Shown one piece after another: positions 1 to 11,020 of a stretch of DNA of 64,000 nucleotides. Positions within the stretch are counted from its first letter, which is position 1; each line of letters starts with the position of its first letter. The stretch covers positions 9,340,250-9,404,249 of the forward strand of contig JASSKH010000019.1 in NCBI GenBank assembly GCA_031763025.1, in the 5' to 3' direction. Source of the stretch: Macrocystis pyrifera. Its lineage: Eukaryota; Sar; Phaeophyceae; Laminariales; Laminariaceae. Both the position numbers and the translations under genes were made by a program. The notes under the pieces were generated by a model that did not search any database, had not been told where the DNA came from, and worked only from the letters and a program-made list of their open reading frames with translations.

Positions 1-208
1 CATGCAACTCTATTGTATAGGATTCAGAGTTTTGGTCCCTCTACTCTGTTGAGCTGTGTTTCACTCAATTTTTGTACTGTTCGTGCCGATCTGAGTCAAT
101 TTTTCTCAAAATAACAATCGGACTGCTGTGTGTTCTTTTTTTCTAGCAGTGCGAGGAGGTCCACATGAATATACAACTATAGCCGGGCAAAGCTCACTAC
201 GACTATTC

Positions 209-541
209 ATTTTTTTATTATTATTATTTTTTTTCATCATCACTTTTACTTTCCATCCCACCCGTAGGAGGTTTTACCCTCGACGGTCTTCTGGACAAGC
301 CGTGGTCACAGGTGTCGTCGCTTCTCCCCCTCGGTACGTGCCTTTGTTGTTTGTCGCGCATAGGGTTCGGCATTCCCACTGCTCGTCGATTTTCATCGAA
401 TGTAGCTAACTCACCCTCTTGCGCTTTCCGCTTATCAATTTTTTATGCGAGAAAAAGCCCCTAGGAGCATGCACTCGGTGAGATTTGAACCCACGAAGTT
501 GATCTTGATAGGCACGCGGACCACCTGCCAAGCCACCGGGG
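209..541 (-). mobile_element. tRNA-derived SINE, copy 1
   Basis: Read on the minus strand, the element begins with a tRNA-like head. It has an A-box-like GGTGGCTTGGCAGG-type segment near 525-540 and a B-box-like GGGTTCAAATCTCACC near 480-495. A conserved body of about 230 bp follows, ending in an A-rich tail (the T-rich run at 209-232 on the plus strand). Three other copies in this window share head, body and tail. The tRNA-like head implies RNA polymerase III transcription and mobilisation by a LINE, as is known for SINEs. No clear target-site duplication was found for this copy. The 93-codon reading frame over it is not a gene. Confidence 0.85.
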
Positions 542-943
542 GGTAGTAACCATTAATAAACAGTAAAAGCAAACGTATACCAGGTACGTACGAGATCTCA
601 TTTTTTCAGGGTCCTGCAGGGGAATTTGCTCCATTCAATCTTCAGCTTGTTTTATGTGCAGGACAGCACATATCGATTGTCACTTATGGTGGTAAATGTG
701 ATTGAATAAAATCGTACTGGAAACAAAAGTAGTTATTTACTTCCCGAATTCGGCGAGACGTAATTGAACGAATACAGCCGAAGGTACAGCAAAAACAATC
801 GTTTGAAGTGAAAAATGAACGATCCGCGGTAAATATGTTGTTATGATTGTAAAAACGGCTGTATTGCTTCGATTTTATTAAGCGTAAGTGTGTTGGATTG
901 CTGTTGAATGATACATAGTTTTTGAGCCAATCAGACTTGTGTG
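542..943. other. AT-rich spacer, nothing recognised
   Basis: No reading frame, repeat relationship or RNA gene was recognised here. The sequence is AT-rich and lies between the SINE and the LTR-like repeat pair. Confidence 0.5.
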
Positions 944-1358
944 ATATGAGTGGAGTACTCGTGGGCTATAGATGAATATAATATGTTGCAGTCTTGTAGT
1001 CTCACGAATATGAGAATAAACCGAAGAACGGTTGAGTTCTGTCTGCCTCTCCTTTTGTCTCTCTTTTAATGGTTGATCTCAGCGAACACCCTCCCTTCGT
1101 AGTCTTTGGGTCTTATTACGAGGTGTGGGGGGATCTATAGCCTCATTTGTTTTGTTTCGAATAGCCGCATCTTCGACCACCTTTTTCCTGGCCGTTTGGG
1201 ATGAACTTCGTCATCACCCTCCGACTATTTTGTGGTCTGCACTTACGACCATTCAGGGTGGGCCAATGTAATATGAGTGGAGCACTCATGGGCTAAAAAC
1301 ATAGATAATATGTTGCAGTCTTGTAGTCTCACGAGTACGAGAATAAACCGAACAACGG
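944..1358 (+). repeat. Pair of LTR-like direct repeats of about 90 bp
   Basis: Positions 944-1032 and 1271-1358 are near-identical. Both run from ATATGAGTGGAG through ATATGTTGCAGTCTTGTAGT to GAGAATAAACCGAA. Each contains an AATAAA signal near its end, as the R region of an LTR would. The 240 bp between them is T-rich and unrecognised. They may be two LTR fragments or a local duplication. No polymerase or integrase is present nearby. Confidence 0.55.
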
Positions 1359-2410
1359 GTTACCCGGCGGATACTCCGTTAGTCCAGAGTAACGTTATTT
1401 TAGGAATGTTCCCTAGGGCGGATAACCCGTTAAACGAGAGTAATATTCCTCAGCGCAGATAAGACCACGAAGTGAGAAGTTCTTATATTAGCAGAAGAAC
1501 GGCCGGTAGCCATAGGAAAGTTCTCTAGGCGTAAATCAGAATGAGGAATTTAGGAGAGCTTGTGGCGTGGGGTGGGACGAGTATATGTGGGCGTCGAGTC
1601 CCTCCCCCCTACCTCTCACTTCTCTGCCAGAGCATCTCCTCAGCTCTCGCCATAAAGAAAAGGAGATCTAAATCAGAAAAAGCGAAGCACTGTTTTCCAG
1701 CTACCAGAACCACCTGCGTTCCTTACCCTTACCACTACCCTATACCGGGCACGGCACCACACTTGAAGGAAGTAATTTACGAATTGAAGAAGGTAGCCGC
1801 TTAGGCCGCTTCCTTTGCGGTTCGATTTTTGACATTCAGATTTTGAGCCGATAGCAATAATTTCAGATGTGAACTTGGAAAATCGAAAGAGTCTTCCTAC
1901 TATACGGAAAAATCAGATATATTCTTCGTGGAGAGATTCGAGCAAACGCCGGGACAAAAACCTCGGACCCTGCTTCACAAACTACTGTTATTATGATTTG
2001 GCCCCTCGAAGAGACTTCCTGGGTGTACTGCCCTGCACACAGGACCTCAGCGTCCGGGCCCACGCTGACTGCCTCTTGTCTGGCGGCGAAGAGACGTGGC
2101 GAGTGCGCTAGAGTCAACCTGTCTTGGCATTTTGTGATTCAGTTTGTGACTGACTACTGCTGCCGTGCTGCTGCTATACAGCAGTGTAGTCTAGGAGTAC
2201 GTATCCACGGAGAGGGGCATGCCGAGGGCGCTCCTCTTGGTCTCTAGGCCTGGGCCCGCGCCAGCCGACTGTGGGCTGGCCACGGAGGGACGCGCTGCCC
2301 GCGCGTCGGGCGTGAAGCAACGTTGCTATACAGCTGTGTCACCATCCCACTCATCGATCGTTCTGCTGTTATTTGCTGTCGTGGATAGCACCTTGAATGT
2401 AGATAGCATG
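1359..2410. other. Unrecognised stretch with short reading frames only
   Basis: The longest reading frames (87 codons at 1541-1804 on plus, 84 codons at 1863-2117 on minus) overlap on opposite strands and resemble no family I know. GC content rises between 2040 and 2330. I see no splice-supported gene, RNA gene or repeat copy here. Confidence 0.4.
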
Positions 2411-2506
2411 CGATTTTTCGATTTGAAAATCTGATGACCCAAGTCGTAGCATTTTGGGCCCAAAATCCGACGACTTCGATCATCGGATTATCAAATCGGA
2501 AAAATC
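2411..2506. repeat. 96-bp near-perfect palindrome
   Basis: Two 48-base arms meet with no spacer at a central GGGCCC (2456-2461). By eye about 40 of 48 positions can pair. The inner part (AAGTCGT..ATTTTGGG) pairs almost fully. The outer part pairs ATTTTTCGATTTG with CAAATCGGAAAAAT. It could be a foldback transposon remnant or a cruciform-prone site. No coding potential. Confidence 0.8.
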
Positions 2507-2647
2507 CGGTCGGATTTTGAATGCTTGGACTACATAAACAGGGTCATAAATTTTGTAATTGAAAAATACAAATCTGAAGCTTCAAATCGAACCTCATAGG
2601 AAACAGCCTTAGATATTATTTTCTCAACTTCTTGTCATTTCATCGAC

Positions 2648-2706
2648 GTTGAGTATCAACTATTAATACCTAATGACCAGTCGAGATCACGGCTGACGTA
2701 TTTCAT
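2648..2706 (-). repeat. Dispersed repeat (ACGTCAG family), copy 1
   Basis: The reverse complement matches the conserved core of a family seen also at 3355-3432 (minus), 19617-19692, 23112-23215 and 48838-48930 (plus). Shared blocks are GAAATACGTCAG, a central GACT-containing block and AGTTGATACTCAAC. This is a diverged copy. Confidence 0.6.
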
Positions 2707-3354
2707 AATTATAGAAAATAGAAAGGGCAGGAAACAGGACAGACATTTATTGGTGGTATGCGAAAAATTCTGCCAGCTCCTTCTTCCCTCCTAAATATCA
2801 TCACACTATAATACCTAACGTCAACAGGTTAGAAAAGCACACACATAAAACGACCTAATACCAGTAACAACTATTTAAGAATGTACACAATTCATATATT
2901 ATGCTTCCCTTCACAATCCACATAAACAACCCCTTGTAGAGATTTGGAAATGTAATAATATAGTATCGAGAACACCGATGCCTGATTTTTTTCGGTGCCA
3001 CCTCGAGGCATATCAAATAAAAGCTAGGCATCAAAGGAGCAAGCAGAGGCAATAACAGCAGGAGCTCGTCCACGGAAGAATTACCCACATTTAGAACCAC
3101 ACTATACAAGTACTCAACAACACTCAAGGAATACTTGTAAAATGAAAAGTTTTCGACCTATTGGAACTTCATACCATTCTCCCTTGTTCGGGTTATATAT
3201 AGTATCAGTGCGCAGAATGACAATTAAATTGTCCTGTTGACCCCGGGCAGCATCCAGGAGAGCCACATGCTGGACAAGGAATTACATACAGAATACGCAC
3301 GTTCGGTTTAATGTAACACTGACTTGTAAAATCAGTAAAAATGGGATACAGACG
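2707..3354. other. Unrecognised AT-rich stretch
   Basis: A minus-strand frame of 90 codons at 2855-3127 is the longest. It has no recognisable domain and I do not call it a gene. No repeats shared with the rest of the window were seen. Confidence 0.4.
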
Positions 3355-3432
3355 AGACGTATTACCCAGCTTGCAAAGTTTAGTATCAACTACTTAATCA
3401 GTTGAACTCACAGGTGACTGACGTATTTCATA
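3355..3432 (-). repeat. Dispersed repeat (ACGTCAG family), copy 2
   Basis: The reverse complement aligns closely with 19617-19692, from GAAATACGTCAG through TGTGAGTTCAACTGATTAA and GTAGTTGATACTAAACTTTG to the CTGGGTAATACG end. It directly abuts a degenerate MITE at 3434. Confidence 0.75.
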
Positions 3433-3433
3433 T

Positions 3434-3540
3434 TTCGGAGGACCATAATAAATAAAAACTATGTACGTACACACAAAACAATATATATCTCCCCATTTTT
3501 ATTAACAATATTTGGTCCTATTTACTGTAGTCCCCCGTAA
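3434..3540. mobile_element. Degenerate MITE (TTACGGGGG family)
   Basis: The right end keeps AATATTTGGTCCTATTTAC followed by TCCCCCGTAA. The left end GGAGGACCATAATAAATA is eroded. Its length, about 107 bp, matches the intact members at 4067, 19926 and 22978. Confidence 0.65.
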
Positions 3541-4066
3541 TCGGTTTACAAAAACTTTCAAAACCCAGTGTTCGTTGGAGAATGGACAGGGCAACGCATC
3601 TCCAAACCGACGAAGAAAGGAAGCTCATGAAAAATCAAAGATTGATGGAAAGGCTAGCGGTAAACAGCCTCATGCAGTGCTACCAGGTATACACTAACAG
3701 TACAGTTACTGCTGATGTGGTGTGGGAGCTGGTCAATATACCGCAGATCGAAAGAGGCGACGTTAGTATACATAATGAAACGAAGATTGACCATGCCGGG
3801 TAACGACGGGAGTATATAATATATGGCCTTGCCGTTAGTTGTGTCTGGTCCGGCACCGAACTTGTGCCTCTTGTGCATTTTCGCCTGTATTGACTATTCT
3901 GCTATTTTCGAGTGGGTTTAAACCTGATGAAGCTTGGGCCACTATATTTTACCGTTGGAACAATTTAAAATACAGAGTATTAGTATCGATAGTTATATTT
4001 TTCTGAATCCAGGGAGACGAAATGTGTACTTCGTCTTGAATTATACAAACAACATGAAATACGGTA
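3541..4066. other. Unrecognised stretch with overlapping short frames
   Basis: Plus-strand frames at 3512-3697 and 3582-3803 and a minus frame at 3654-3878 overlap one another and resemble nothing I know. No repeat or RNA gene was seen. Confidence 0.35.
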
Positions 4067-4171
4067 TTACGGGGGTCCATAGTTAACGGGACCAAATTTT
4101 GTTAGTAAAAATAGGTAAATATATAGGTTTTTATGTGTACCATAGGTCCTATTAACTATGGACCCCCGTAA
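4067..4171. mobile_element. MITE, TTACGGGGG family, 105 bp
   Basis: Perfect terminal inverted repeats of about 20 bp start TTACGGGGGTCCATAGTTAA and end with the reverse complement. The interior is AT-rich and non-coding. TA lies on both sides (4065-4066 and 4172-4173), the pattern of a Tc1/mariner-type target duplication. Compared with the copy at 19926 this one is inserted in the opposite orientation. Confidence 0.9.
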
Positions 4172-5399
4172 TAGTACTAGTTCATTGTTTCTTTCAGGGA
4201 TTGGTAAGCACACCACTGGACGAGTTACTCGACGGGAAATACCCCAATTGAAAAAATATGAGCTTTTTCGGAGCATATTCCACACGTTACCGCAAGACTG
4301 TTGTATCAGGGATGATCAAGAACGATCTCCTTCTGGTTTCCACGGTTGCATCTAGTATTACATAAAGTTGTCCTCACTACGGATTTTGACTTGCATTTTT
4401 ATCGGGAGACGCCTTCAGCCATTTCTTCACTCGTCGACCGGCACCGAATTACGCCTACCCAGGCTACTATTAACAGGCGTTCTCAGCAGTTGATTCCGTC
4501 TTCCATTTTTTAACTATTTTTTTTTCTAATTTACTCAAACGTTCGACCCACGTGGGATTCGGACTGCAACAACAACTTTCAGCAGAATTCGAAGGTACCA
4601 CAGCCCACCGCAGGGTGACCAGCGTGTAACCCTCGGTGTAATGCAATCGCCCAAAACACCTTTATATATTATTTTGATGCACCCAGCATGCAGTAATCGC
4701 CATGTATGAAATGTCCCTCCGCCGGTTGCAGGGTGACGACATCAATAAACATGTATATGTCCAACCATCAAATATGTCGGGGCAGCATGTAAATACTAAA
4801 TGGTTTTCTGGTGGTCTTTGGGATAGTTTGTTGAGTTTTTTTCGTTGAGGCATACCAGTATATCATACGGTTCACCCGCTATTGAGAAACGCCAGTTTAG
4901 CGTTGAGGCTCAATGCCGTACTTGTAGGTATACTCCAGCTGTATTTCTTGAACATTCGTTTCTCATTTGTGTCAGGTATGGACTCTTCTAAACCGCTTCA
5001 TATCTTCTACGGGATATTTTTCTATTCTACAACGGGAGTTTGGCGGCCGGGGACTGGATACGTTTTCGAAAAAAAAAAACATAACCGAAGGAAAACAGGG
5101 ACCTCCACACAGCGGGAGGAGTCCTGGATGTATCTCGTGTGGGCATCGATCGCTGCTGTTTCTTAAGCTGTAATGCCCCATATTGTCGGCCAGTGTGAGC
5201 TACATTTATAACCCCGATTTCTCCATATTTATCGTCAAAGGCTGAACCTCAATTTCTTACCGATATATTCCGTACTAGCGGGCCTAAACTGCATGGTGCC
5301 GGCTATTATTCCAGACGCGAGGGTCTCTTGTTGCAGTACATATGTAGATGCGTGTTTTTCGAAGGGAGATCAAGGCCTTGCATATATTATGTGCTATTT
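4172..5399. other. Mostly unrecognised; a weak tRNA-like block inside
   Basis: Short overlapping frames only. On the minus strand, 4540-4622 has a B-box-like AGTCCGAATCCCACGTGGG and a possible A-box GGTGGGCTGTGG upstream of it. It does not fold into a convincing cloverleaf, so it may be the head of another, diverged SINE. The 94-codon plus frame at 4882-5166 starts hydrophobic but runs into an A-tract and has no domain I recognise. Confidence 0.35.
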
Positions 5400-5745
5400 G
5401 CCGAGAAAGATACACCAGCTGTGTTGCGCTGCCCCCAAAAAATAAAGACCCGACATCGAAGACACTGGAACCCACGTCAGCCACCGCGTTTATATTTCCT
5501 AGGAGCACTTCGTTTTGCTGATCATGCTCCGAGCGTCCCCATCCATCCAAAAGTTTGGCAGGACAGATATGAACTCCTTGGTGCACTCCCGTGTGTCTGT
5601 CAAAGCGACAGCACTCTCCGTGTTCTCCTTCGAGGCGGACCTCATTGCTCAAGTTTCAAAGTGTGGTTGCGGTCGGTTGAATTTCGGGCTCTTCGTACTA
5701 CACGTGGCCAAGATTATCTTTTCTGCAATACAGAATGAGCAGGAG
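5400..5745 (-). repeat. Left arm of a long imperfect inverted repeat
   Basis: The reverse complement of this block aligns with 15140-15450 on the plus strand. Shared blocks include a GAAAAGATAATCTTGGCCAC-like segment, CAACCGnCnGCAAC and GAnGTCCGCC. After an insertion of about 50 bp the match resumes at a CTnAGGAAATA block and GTCGGG. A minus-strand frame of 122 codons (5284-5652) crosses it. The other arm keeps a similar 25-codon stretch (EVRLEGEHGECCRF here, EVRPEGGHEKCCRF there) and then stops. A decayed coding sequence is therefore possible. Confidence 0.65.
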
Positions 5746-5995
5746 CTACTGCATCAATTATATATACGTCGTATATGTTCTCACTCGTACATCGAGATGT
5801 ACAAAGAGTTCCGTTGTTCTCTCGCTGCTCTTCATGACAGCACTATACAATATGGAGACCAGCGCATTGCATTTTGTCTGTGTGGGCATCGGGGGAGAAA
5901 AACGGGGTTCTATGGCATGCTCCTACTTGCGCAAACGAGAGTATGCGACCGATTTGTGCACATAATAATATATTGGAAGTATGCTAGGGATGTAC

Positions 5996-7198
5996 GCATA
6001 GTATTATCGAGGCACGAGAAAATGCAAGTGTTACACGTACGGAAGATGATTGGCAACCAATCAGATCAATAATGGTTAATTATACGTAACAATTGGATAG
6101 CCTTGAGACACAACTTGTCTGGTTCGTAGTCGCTGACCAGCGAGATAAACACGTTGTCAAGCGGAGTCAGAGGTACAAGCGTAAAGGTATGATACAGATT
6201 ACTTTGAGTTCGAAGGGGGCTCTGTGTTGAGCTTTCGATCTAAACCGTTTGAACGCTGAGCAAGCAGGGTTTTAGCCAGCCATACACTTTTTTATTTTTA
6301 TTTTCTCAATCGAGGGACCTCCTTTGGAGAGACTCGTTCGTGGTGTCTTGTGAGTGCACGAGAGCAGCTAGCTGCGAGTGTGGACGGAAAACCTTGGGGA
6401 CTATGTCGGAGGGCATGGCAAGCGTGGCCGGACAGGCCAACACAGGAGCGAATCGCCAAGATCAGTACCTCTGGTATGTCGTAGCGCAGTGAGAAGGTCC
6501 AGGGGATGTGTACTACTGCTGTGGCACAGTATGACGTTACCCGGGATGTTGCGCCCTCGGCTGTATCATTATGTTCGCAACTTGCAAACACATGCGTACA
6601 GCAGTGATGGGCGGGTAGTGTGTGCTTGCGGGAATATTATACCAGACGCGAGTATGCATACTCTCGTACTTTTGCTTGGTACCAAACTCGAGGTAAGGCA
6701 CCATTATTAATAGAAGGTATGACGGTTTCAGCAGAAGTGCGGATACAGCAGCAAGGTTCGTGCAGCAGTGGTCGTACGATCTTTGAAGTGCTGGTACTAT
6801 TATGAACGAAATTAATGCCAAATATCATACCTCATGCGAGACTTTTATCGGTGGTACCAAACTCGCGAAAAGGTTATATGAGTATGACTGGTACCGCCAT
6901 GCCTATACAGGAGTGTTCGTGCTGCAGCGGTTGTAAGTACGATATGTCAAATGCTCGTACCGGGGTATACTGCCAATGTATGGGAGAGCGGTTTCCGGAA
7001 ACTGGGGCGTGTGCAGTATTCTGGTAGAGCTTACTATGAGGTATTTGTGCTCTGGTTGTTTCTTGGTGGTACGAGATTATCAGAGCATACAGGATGTGTA
7101 GCTGGTAGCGGTGGTAACTGGTATTGTATTGTCCTTCGCTACAATAATACGTGGGTTGGGTTCTAACTGGTACCGGTTGCTTCAGTGTATCTTAACTA
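5996..7198 (+). repeat. Long direct repeat, left copy (1.2 kb)
   Basis: It aligns end to end with 12073-13550, from GCATAGTATTATCGAGGCAC to ACTGGTACCGGTTGCT..CTTAACTA. Identity looks about 90 percent over most of it. No reading frame is conserved between the copies. The 244-codon minus-strand frame of the right copy is interrupted in this one, so it is not a gene. The start lies immediately inside the TAGGGATGTAC terminus. Confidence 0.85.
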
Positions 7199-7861
7199 CA
7201 TATGGTGGTACAATTTGCTGGTCGCGATACGGGGGGGTCGCGTCGGCTTCCTCGTGCATATTACGTTTGCCGGTAGTCCGGGGGGAGTTTCACGAGCGGG
7301 TTCGTGACCTCCGTGGGTACACCACGTATCGCCGCCGAAGCGGATTTCGTCGGTTCTCGCTTCTTCGTCTTCGTAGCACCCGTCCACAGGGGGGACGGAG
7401 GTGCTGTCGCAGTGTGTGACACTGCTTCAGAGAAACAGGTTTCGCATCTTGTTGACTTGCTCGTCCATGTTTCGTGTGCGGTTCATTCGGGGGAGCGTGT
7501 GCCACAAGTTGGACCATGTGCTATTGTAGTGCGCGCGTCTGTTTCAGCGAAGCAAGTGTCGCAACTCCTTGACTGCCGTGTCCGTGTCTCGTGTGCCGTT
7601 CATCCGAGGAAGAATGTGCCACAAGTTGGACTGTGTGCTGTTGCAGCATGTGCGTCTGCTTCAGCACTACAGGTGTCGCGACTCGTCGGCTTTCACATGA
7701 AAATCACCAGTCGACAGGGGGGCGGTGTGCTCTCGCAGTATGTGCCCCTGCTTCAGCGACGCAGGTGTAGTATGTTGTTGACTTCCTTGTCCATGTTTTG
7801 TGGTGTTATTGCAGTGCGTATGTCTGTTTCAGCGAAGCAGGTATGTCCGTTTCAGCGAAGC

Positions 7862-8935
7862 AGGTGTCACGCTTTGGCTCCCCGTCCTTGTGTCGTGTGC
7901 CGTTCATCCGGGGAAGCGTGTGTCACAAGTAGGACAGTGTGATGATGTAGCATGTGCATCTGCTCCAGCGCTACGCATCCATGTTTCGTGTGCGTTTGTC
8001 TGTCATCCGGGGAAGCGTGTGCCACAAGTTGGACCGTGTGCTATTGCAATGCGTACGTATGTTTCAGCGAAGAAGGTGGCACTCTTTGGCTCCTCGTCCG
8101 TGTTTCGTGTGCCGTTCATCCGGGGAAGCATGTGCCACAAGTTGGACCGTGTGTTACGGCAGTGCGTACGTCCGTTTCAGCGAAGCAGGTGTCACTCTTT
8201 GGCTCCCCGTCCGTGTTTCGTGTACTGTTCACCTGGGGAAGCATGTGTCACAAGCTGGACTGTGTGCTGATGCAGCATGTGCATCTGCTCCAGCGCTGCG
8301 CGTCCATGTTTCGTTTGCGTTTGTCGTTCATCTGGGGAAGCGTGTACCCCAAGTTGGACCGTGTGCTATTGCAATGCGTACGTCCGTTTCAGCGAAGCAG
8401 GTGTCACTCTTTGGCTCCCCGTCCTTGTGTCGTGTGCCGTTCATCCGGGGAAGCGTGTGTCACAAGTAGGACAGTGTGATGATGCAGCATGTGCATCTGC
8501 TCCAGCGCTACGCGTCCATGTTTCGTGTGCGTTTGTCTGTCATCCGGGGAAGCGTGTGCCACAAGTTGGACCGTGTGCTATTGCAATGCGTACGTATGGT
8601 TCAGCGAAGAAGGTGTCACTCTTTGGCTCCTCGTCCGTGTTTCGTGTGCCGTTCATCCGGGGAAGCGTGTGCCACAAGTTGGACCGTGTGTTACGGCAGT
8701 GCGTACGTCCGTTTCAGCGAAGCAGGTGTCACTCTTTGGCTCCCCGTCCGTGTTTCGTCTACCGTTCACCGGGGGAAGCATGTGTCACAAGCTGGACTGT
8801 GTGCTGATGCAGCATGTGCATCTGCTCCAGCGCTGCGCGTCCTTGTTTCGTGTGCGTTTGTCATTCATCCGGGGAAGCGTGTGCCACAAGTTGGACCGTG
8901 TGCTATTGCAGTGCGTACGTCCGTTTCAGCGAAGC
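7862..8935 (+). repeat. Higher-order repeat, two 537-bp units
   Basis: 7862-8398 and 8399-8935 align at a constant offset of 537 bp with very few differences. Landmark spacings inside a unit are 99, 113, 113, 99 and 113 bp, which sum to 537. That total is divisible by three, so reading frame is restored after each unit although single monomers shift it. This shows homogenisation at the level of five-monomer blocks. Confidence 0.85.
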
Positions 8936-9200
8936 AGGTGTCACTCTTTGGCTCCTCGTCCGCGTTTCGTGTGCCGTTCATCCGGGGAAGCATGTATCAC
9001 AAGTTGGACTGTGTGCTATTGCAGCATGTGCATCTGCTCCAGCGCTACGCGTCCATGTTTCGTGTGCGTTTGTCGTTCATCTGGGGAAGCGTGTGCCACA
9101 AGTTGGACCGTGCGCTATTGCAGTGCGTACGTCCGTTTCAGCGAAGCAGGTGTCACTCTTTGGCTCCCCGTCCTTGTGTCGTGCGCCGTTCATCCGTGTA

Positions 9201-10375
9201 AGCATGTGTCACAAGTTGGACAGTCTGCTGATGCAGCATGTGCATCTGCTCCAGCGCTACGCGTCCATGGTTCGTTCGTGTGCATTTGTCGTTCATCCGG
9301 CGGAGCGTGTGCCACAAGTTGGACCGTGTGCTATGGTAGGTCGTACATCTATTTCAGCGACGCAGGTGTCGCAAATCTCTGGCTCCCCCGTCCATGTTTC
9401 GTGTGCCGTTCCTCCGGGGAAGCATGTGGCACAAGTTGGACTGTGTGCTGTTGCAGAATGTGCATCTGCTCCAGCGCTACAGGTGTCGCTACTCGTCGAC
9501 TTCCTCGTGCATGTTCCGTTTGCTGTTCATCCGGGGGAAGCTTTTCGCGATACGTTTGGTGACCTCCGCGGGCACACCGCGTATCGCTGCCAAAGCGAAT
9601 TGCGTCGGTTCTCGTTTCTTCGTCTGCGTAGCACCCGTCCACAGGGGGGACGGTGTGCTGTCGCAGCGTGTATGCCTGCTTCAGCGAAGCAGGCGTCGCG
9701 TTTTGTTGGCGCCCTCGTCCGTGTTTCGTGCGCCGTTCATCCGGGGAAGCGTGTGCCACAAGTTGGACCGCGTGTTAGGGCAGTGCGTACGTCCTTTTCA
9801 GCGAAGCAGGTGTCACTCTTCGGCTCCCCGTCCTTGTTTCGTGTGCCGTTCATCCGTGTAAGCATGTGTCACAAGTTGGTCAGTCTGCTGATGCAGCATG
9901 TGCATCTGCTCCAGCGCTACGCGTCCATGGTTCGTGTGCATTTGTCGTTCATCCGGCGGAGCGTGTGCCACAAGTTGGACCGTGTGCTATGGTAGGTCGT
10001 ACATCTATTTCAGCGACGCAGGTGTCGCAAATCTCTGGCTCCCCCGTCCATGTTTCGTGTGCCGTTCCTCCGGGGAAGCATGTGGCACAAGTTGGACTGT
10101 GTGCTGTTGCAGAATGTGCATCTGCTCCAGCGCTACAGGTGTCGCTACTCGTCGACTTCCTCGTGCATGTTCCGTTTGCTGTTCATCCGGGGGAAGCTTT
10201 TCGCGATACGTTTGGTGACCTCCGCGGGCACACCGCGTATCGCTGCCAAAGCGAATTGTGTCGTTTCTCGTTTCTTCGTCTGCGTAGCACCCGTCCACAG
10301 GGGGGATGGTGTGCTGTCGCAGCGTGTATGCCTGCTTCAGCGAAGCAGGCGTCGCGTTTTGTTGGCGCCCTCGTC
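9201..10375 (+). repeat. Tandem duplication of about 656-660 bp within the satellite
   Basis: 9201-9720 and 9861-10375 are nearly identical, including the CTATGGTAGGTCGTACATC block and the 90-bp GTAGCACCCGTCCAC module. The second copy lacks a 4-bp GTTC present near 9272. After 10375 the copies diverge. It is a second, longer-period homogenisation event next to the 537-bp units. Confidence 0.85.
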
Positions 10376-11020
10376 CGTGTTTTGTGTGGCGTGCATTCGC
10401 GGAAGCGTGTGCCACAGGTTGGACCGTGTGCTGTTGCAGTGTGTGGGTGTGCTTCAGCGCTGCATGTCAGATATTTGCAGATGTCGCAACTCGTCGACTT
10501 CCTCGTGCATGTTTTGTTTGCTGTTCTTCCGGGGAAGCATGTGTTACATGTTGGATTAGGTGCCGTTGCAATGTGTGCATCTGGTTCAGCGCCGCGCAGG
10601 CGTCGCAACTCGTCGGCTTCCTCGAGAATGTCCGTGTGCCGTTCATCTGAGGGGGCTCTTCGCAAGGCGTTTCGTGGTGTCCGTGGGTACACCGCGTATC
10701 GCCGCTGTCGCGGATTTCATGGGTACCTGTTTCTTTGTATGCGTGACAGCCGCCTAGAATGGGAGACGTTGTGCTGTTGCAGTGTGTGCCTCTGCTTCAG
10801 CGAAGCATGTGTCGCATCTTGGTGTTTCTTCGTACGCGTAGCACCCGTCCACGGGGGAGGCAGTGTCCTGTTGCAGTGTGTGCATCTGCTTCAGCTAAGT
10901 TAGTGTCGCAACTTGTTGACTTCGTCGTCCTTGTTTCGTGTGTCGTTGATCTGGGGAAGTATGAGCCACCCGTTGGTTTGTGTGCTGTTGCAGTGCGTGT
11001 GCGCAGCACCCGTCCATAGG

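Larger units (their letters stand above)
7304..11020 (+). repeat. Satellite array of 117-, 113- and 99-bp monomers
   Basis: The landmark CCACAAGTTGGACCGTGTGC recurs dozens of times. At the left edge the spacing is 117 bp (7502 to 7619), which is 39 codons. In the core it alternates 99 and 113 bp. Frame-1 units read VSCAVHPGKRVPQVGPC, a second frame reads FRVPFIRGSVCHKLDRVL and the third reads FVCRSSGEACATSW. All three frames stay open for long distances, giving overlapping frames of 241, 357, 393 and 345 codons. A separate 90-bp module (CACCGCGTATCGC..GTAGCACCCGTCCAC) recurs near 7310, 9565, 10225 and 10690. The frames overlap each other and rotate with the monomer length, so I regard the array as satellite DNA, perhaps grown from a coding repeat. 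Confidence 0.9.

Noticed and set aside
4540-4622. Possible minus-strand tRNA gene
   Set aside because: It has B-box-like and A-box-like words but no cloverleaf. At most a decayed SINE head.
9201-10375. CRISPR-like array in the satellite region
   Set aside because: Units are adjacent and diverge gradually along their whole length. There are no unique spacers between constant repeats.
8489-10903. Overlapping plus-strand frames of 357, 393 and 345 codons
   Set aside because: They are three phases of one satellite and contradict each other. A single gene cannot use all of them, and frame rotation by monomer length explains them.
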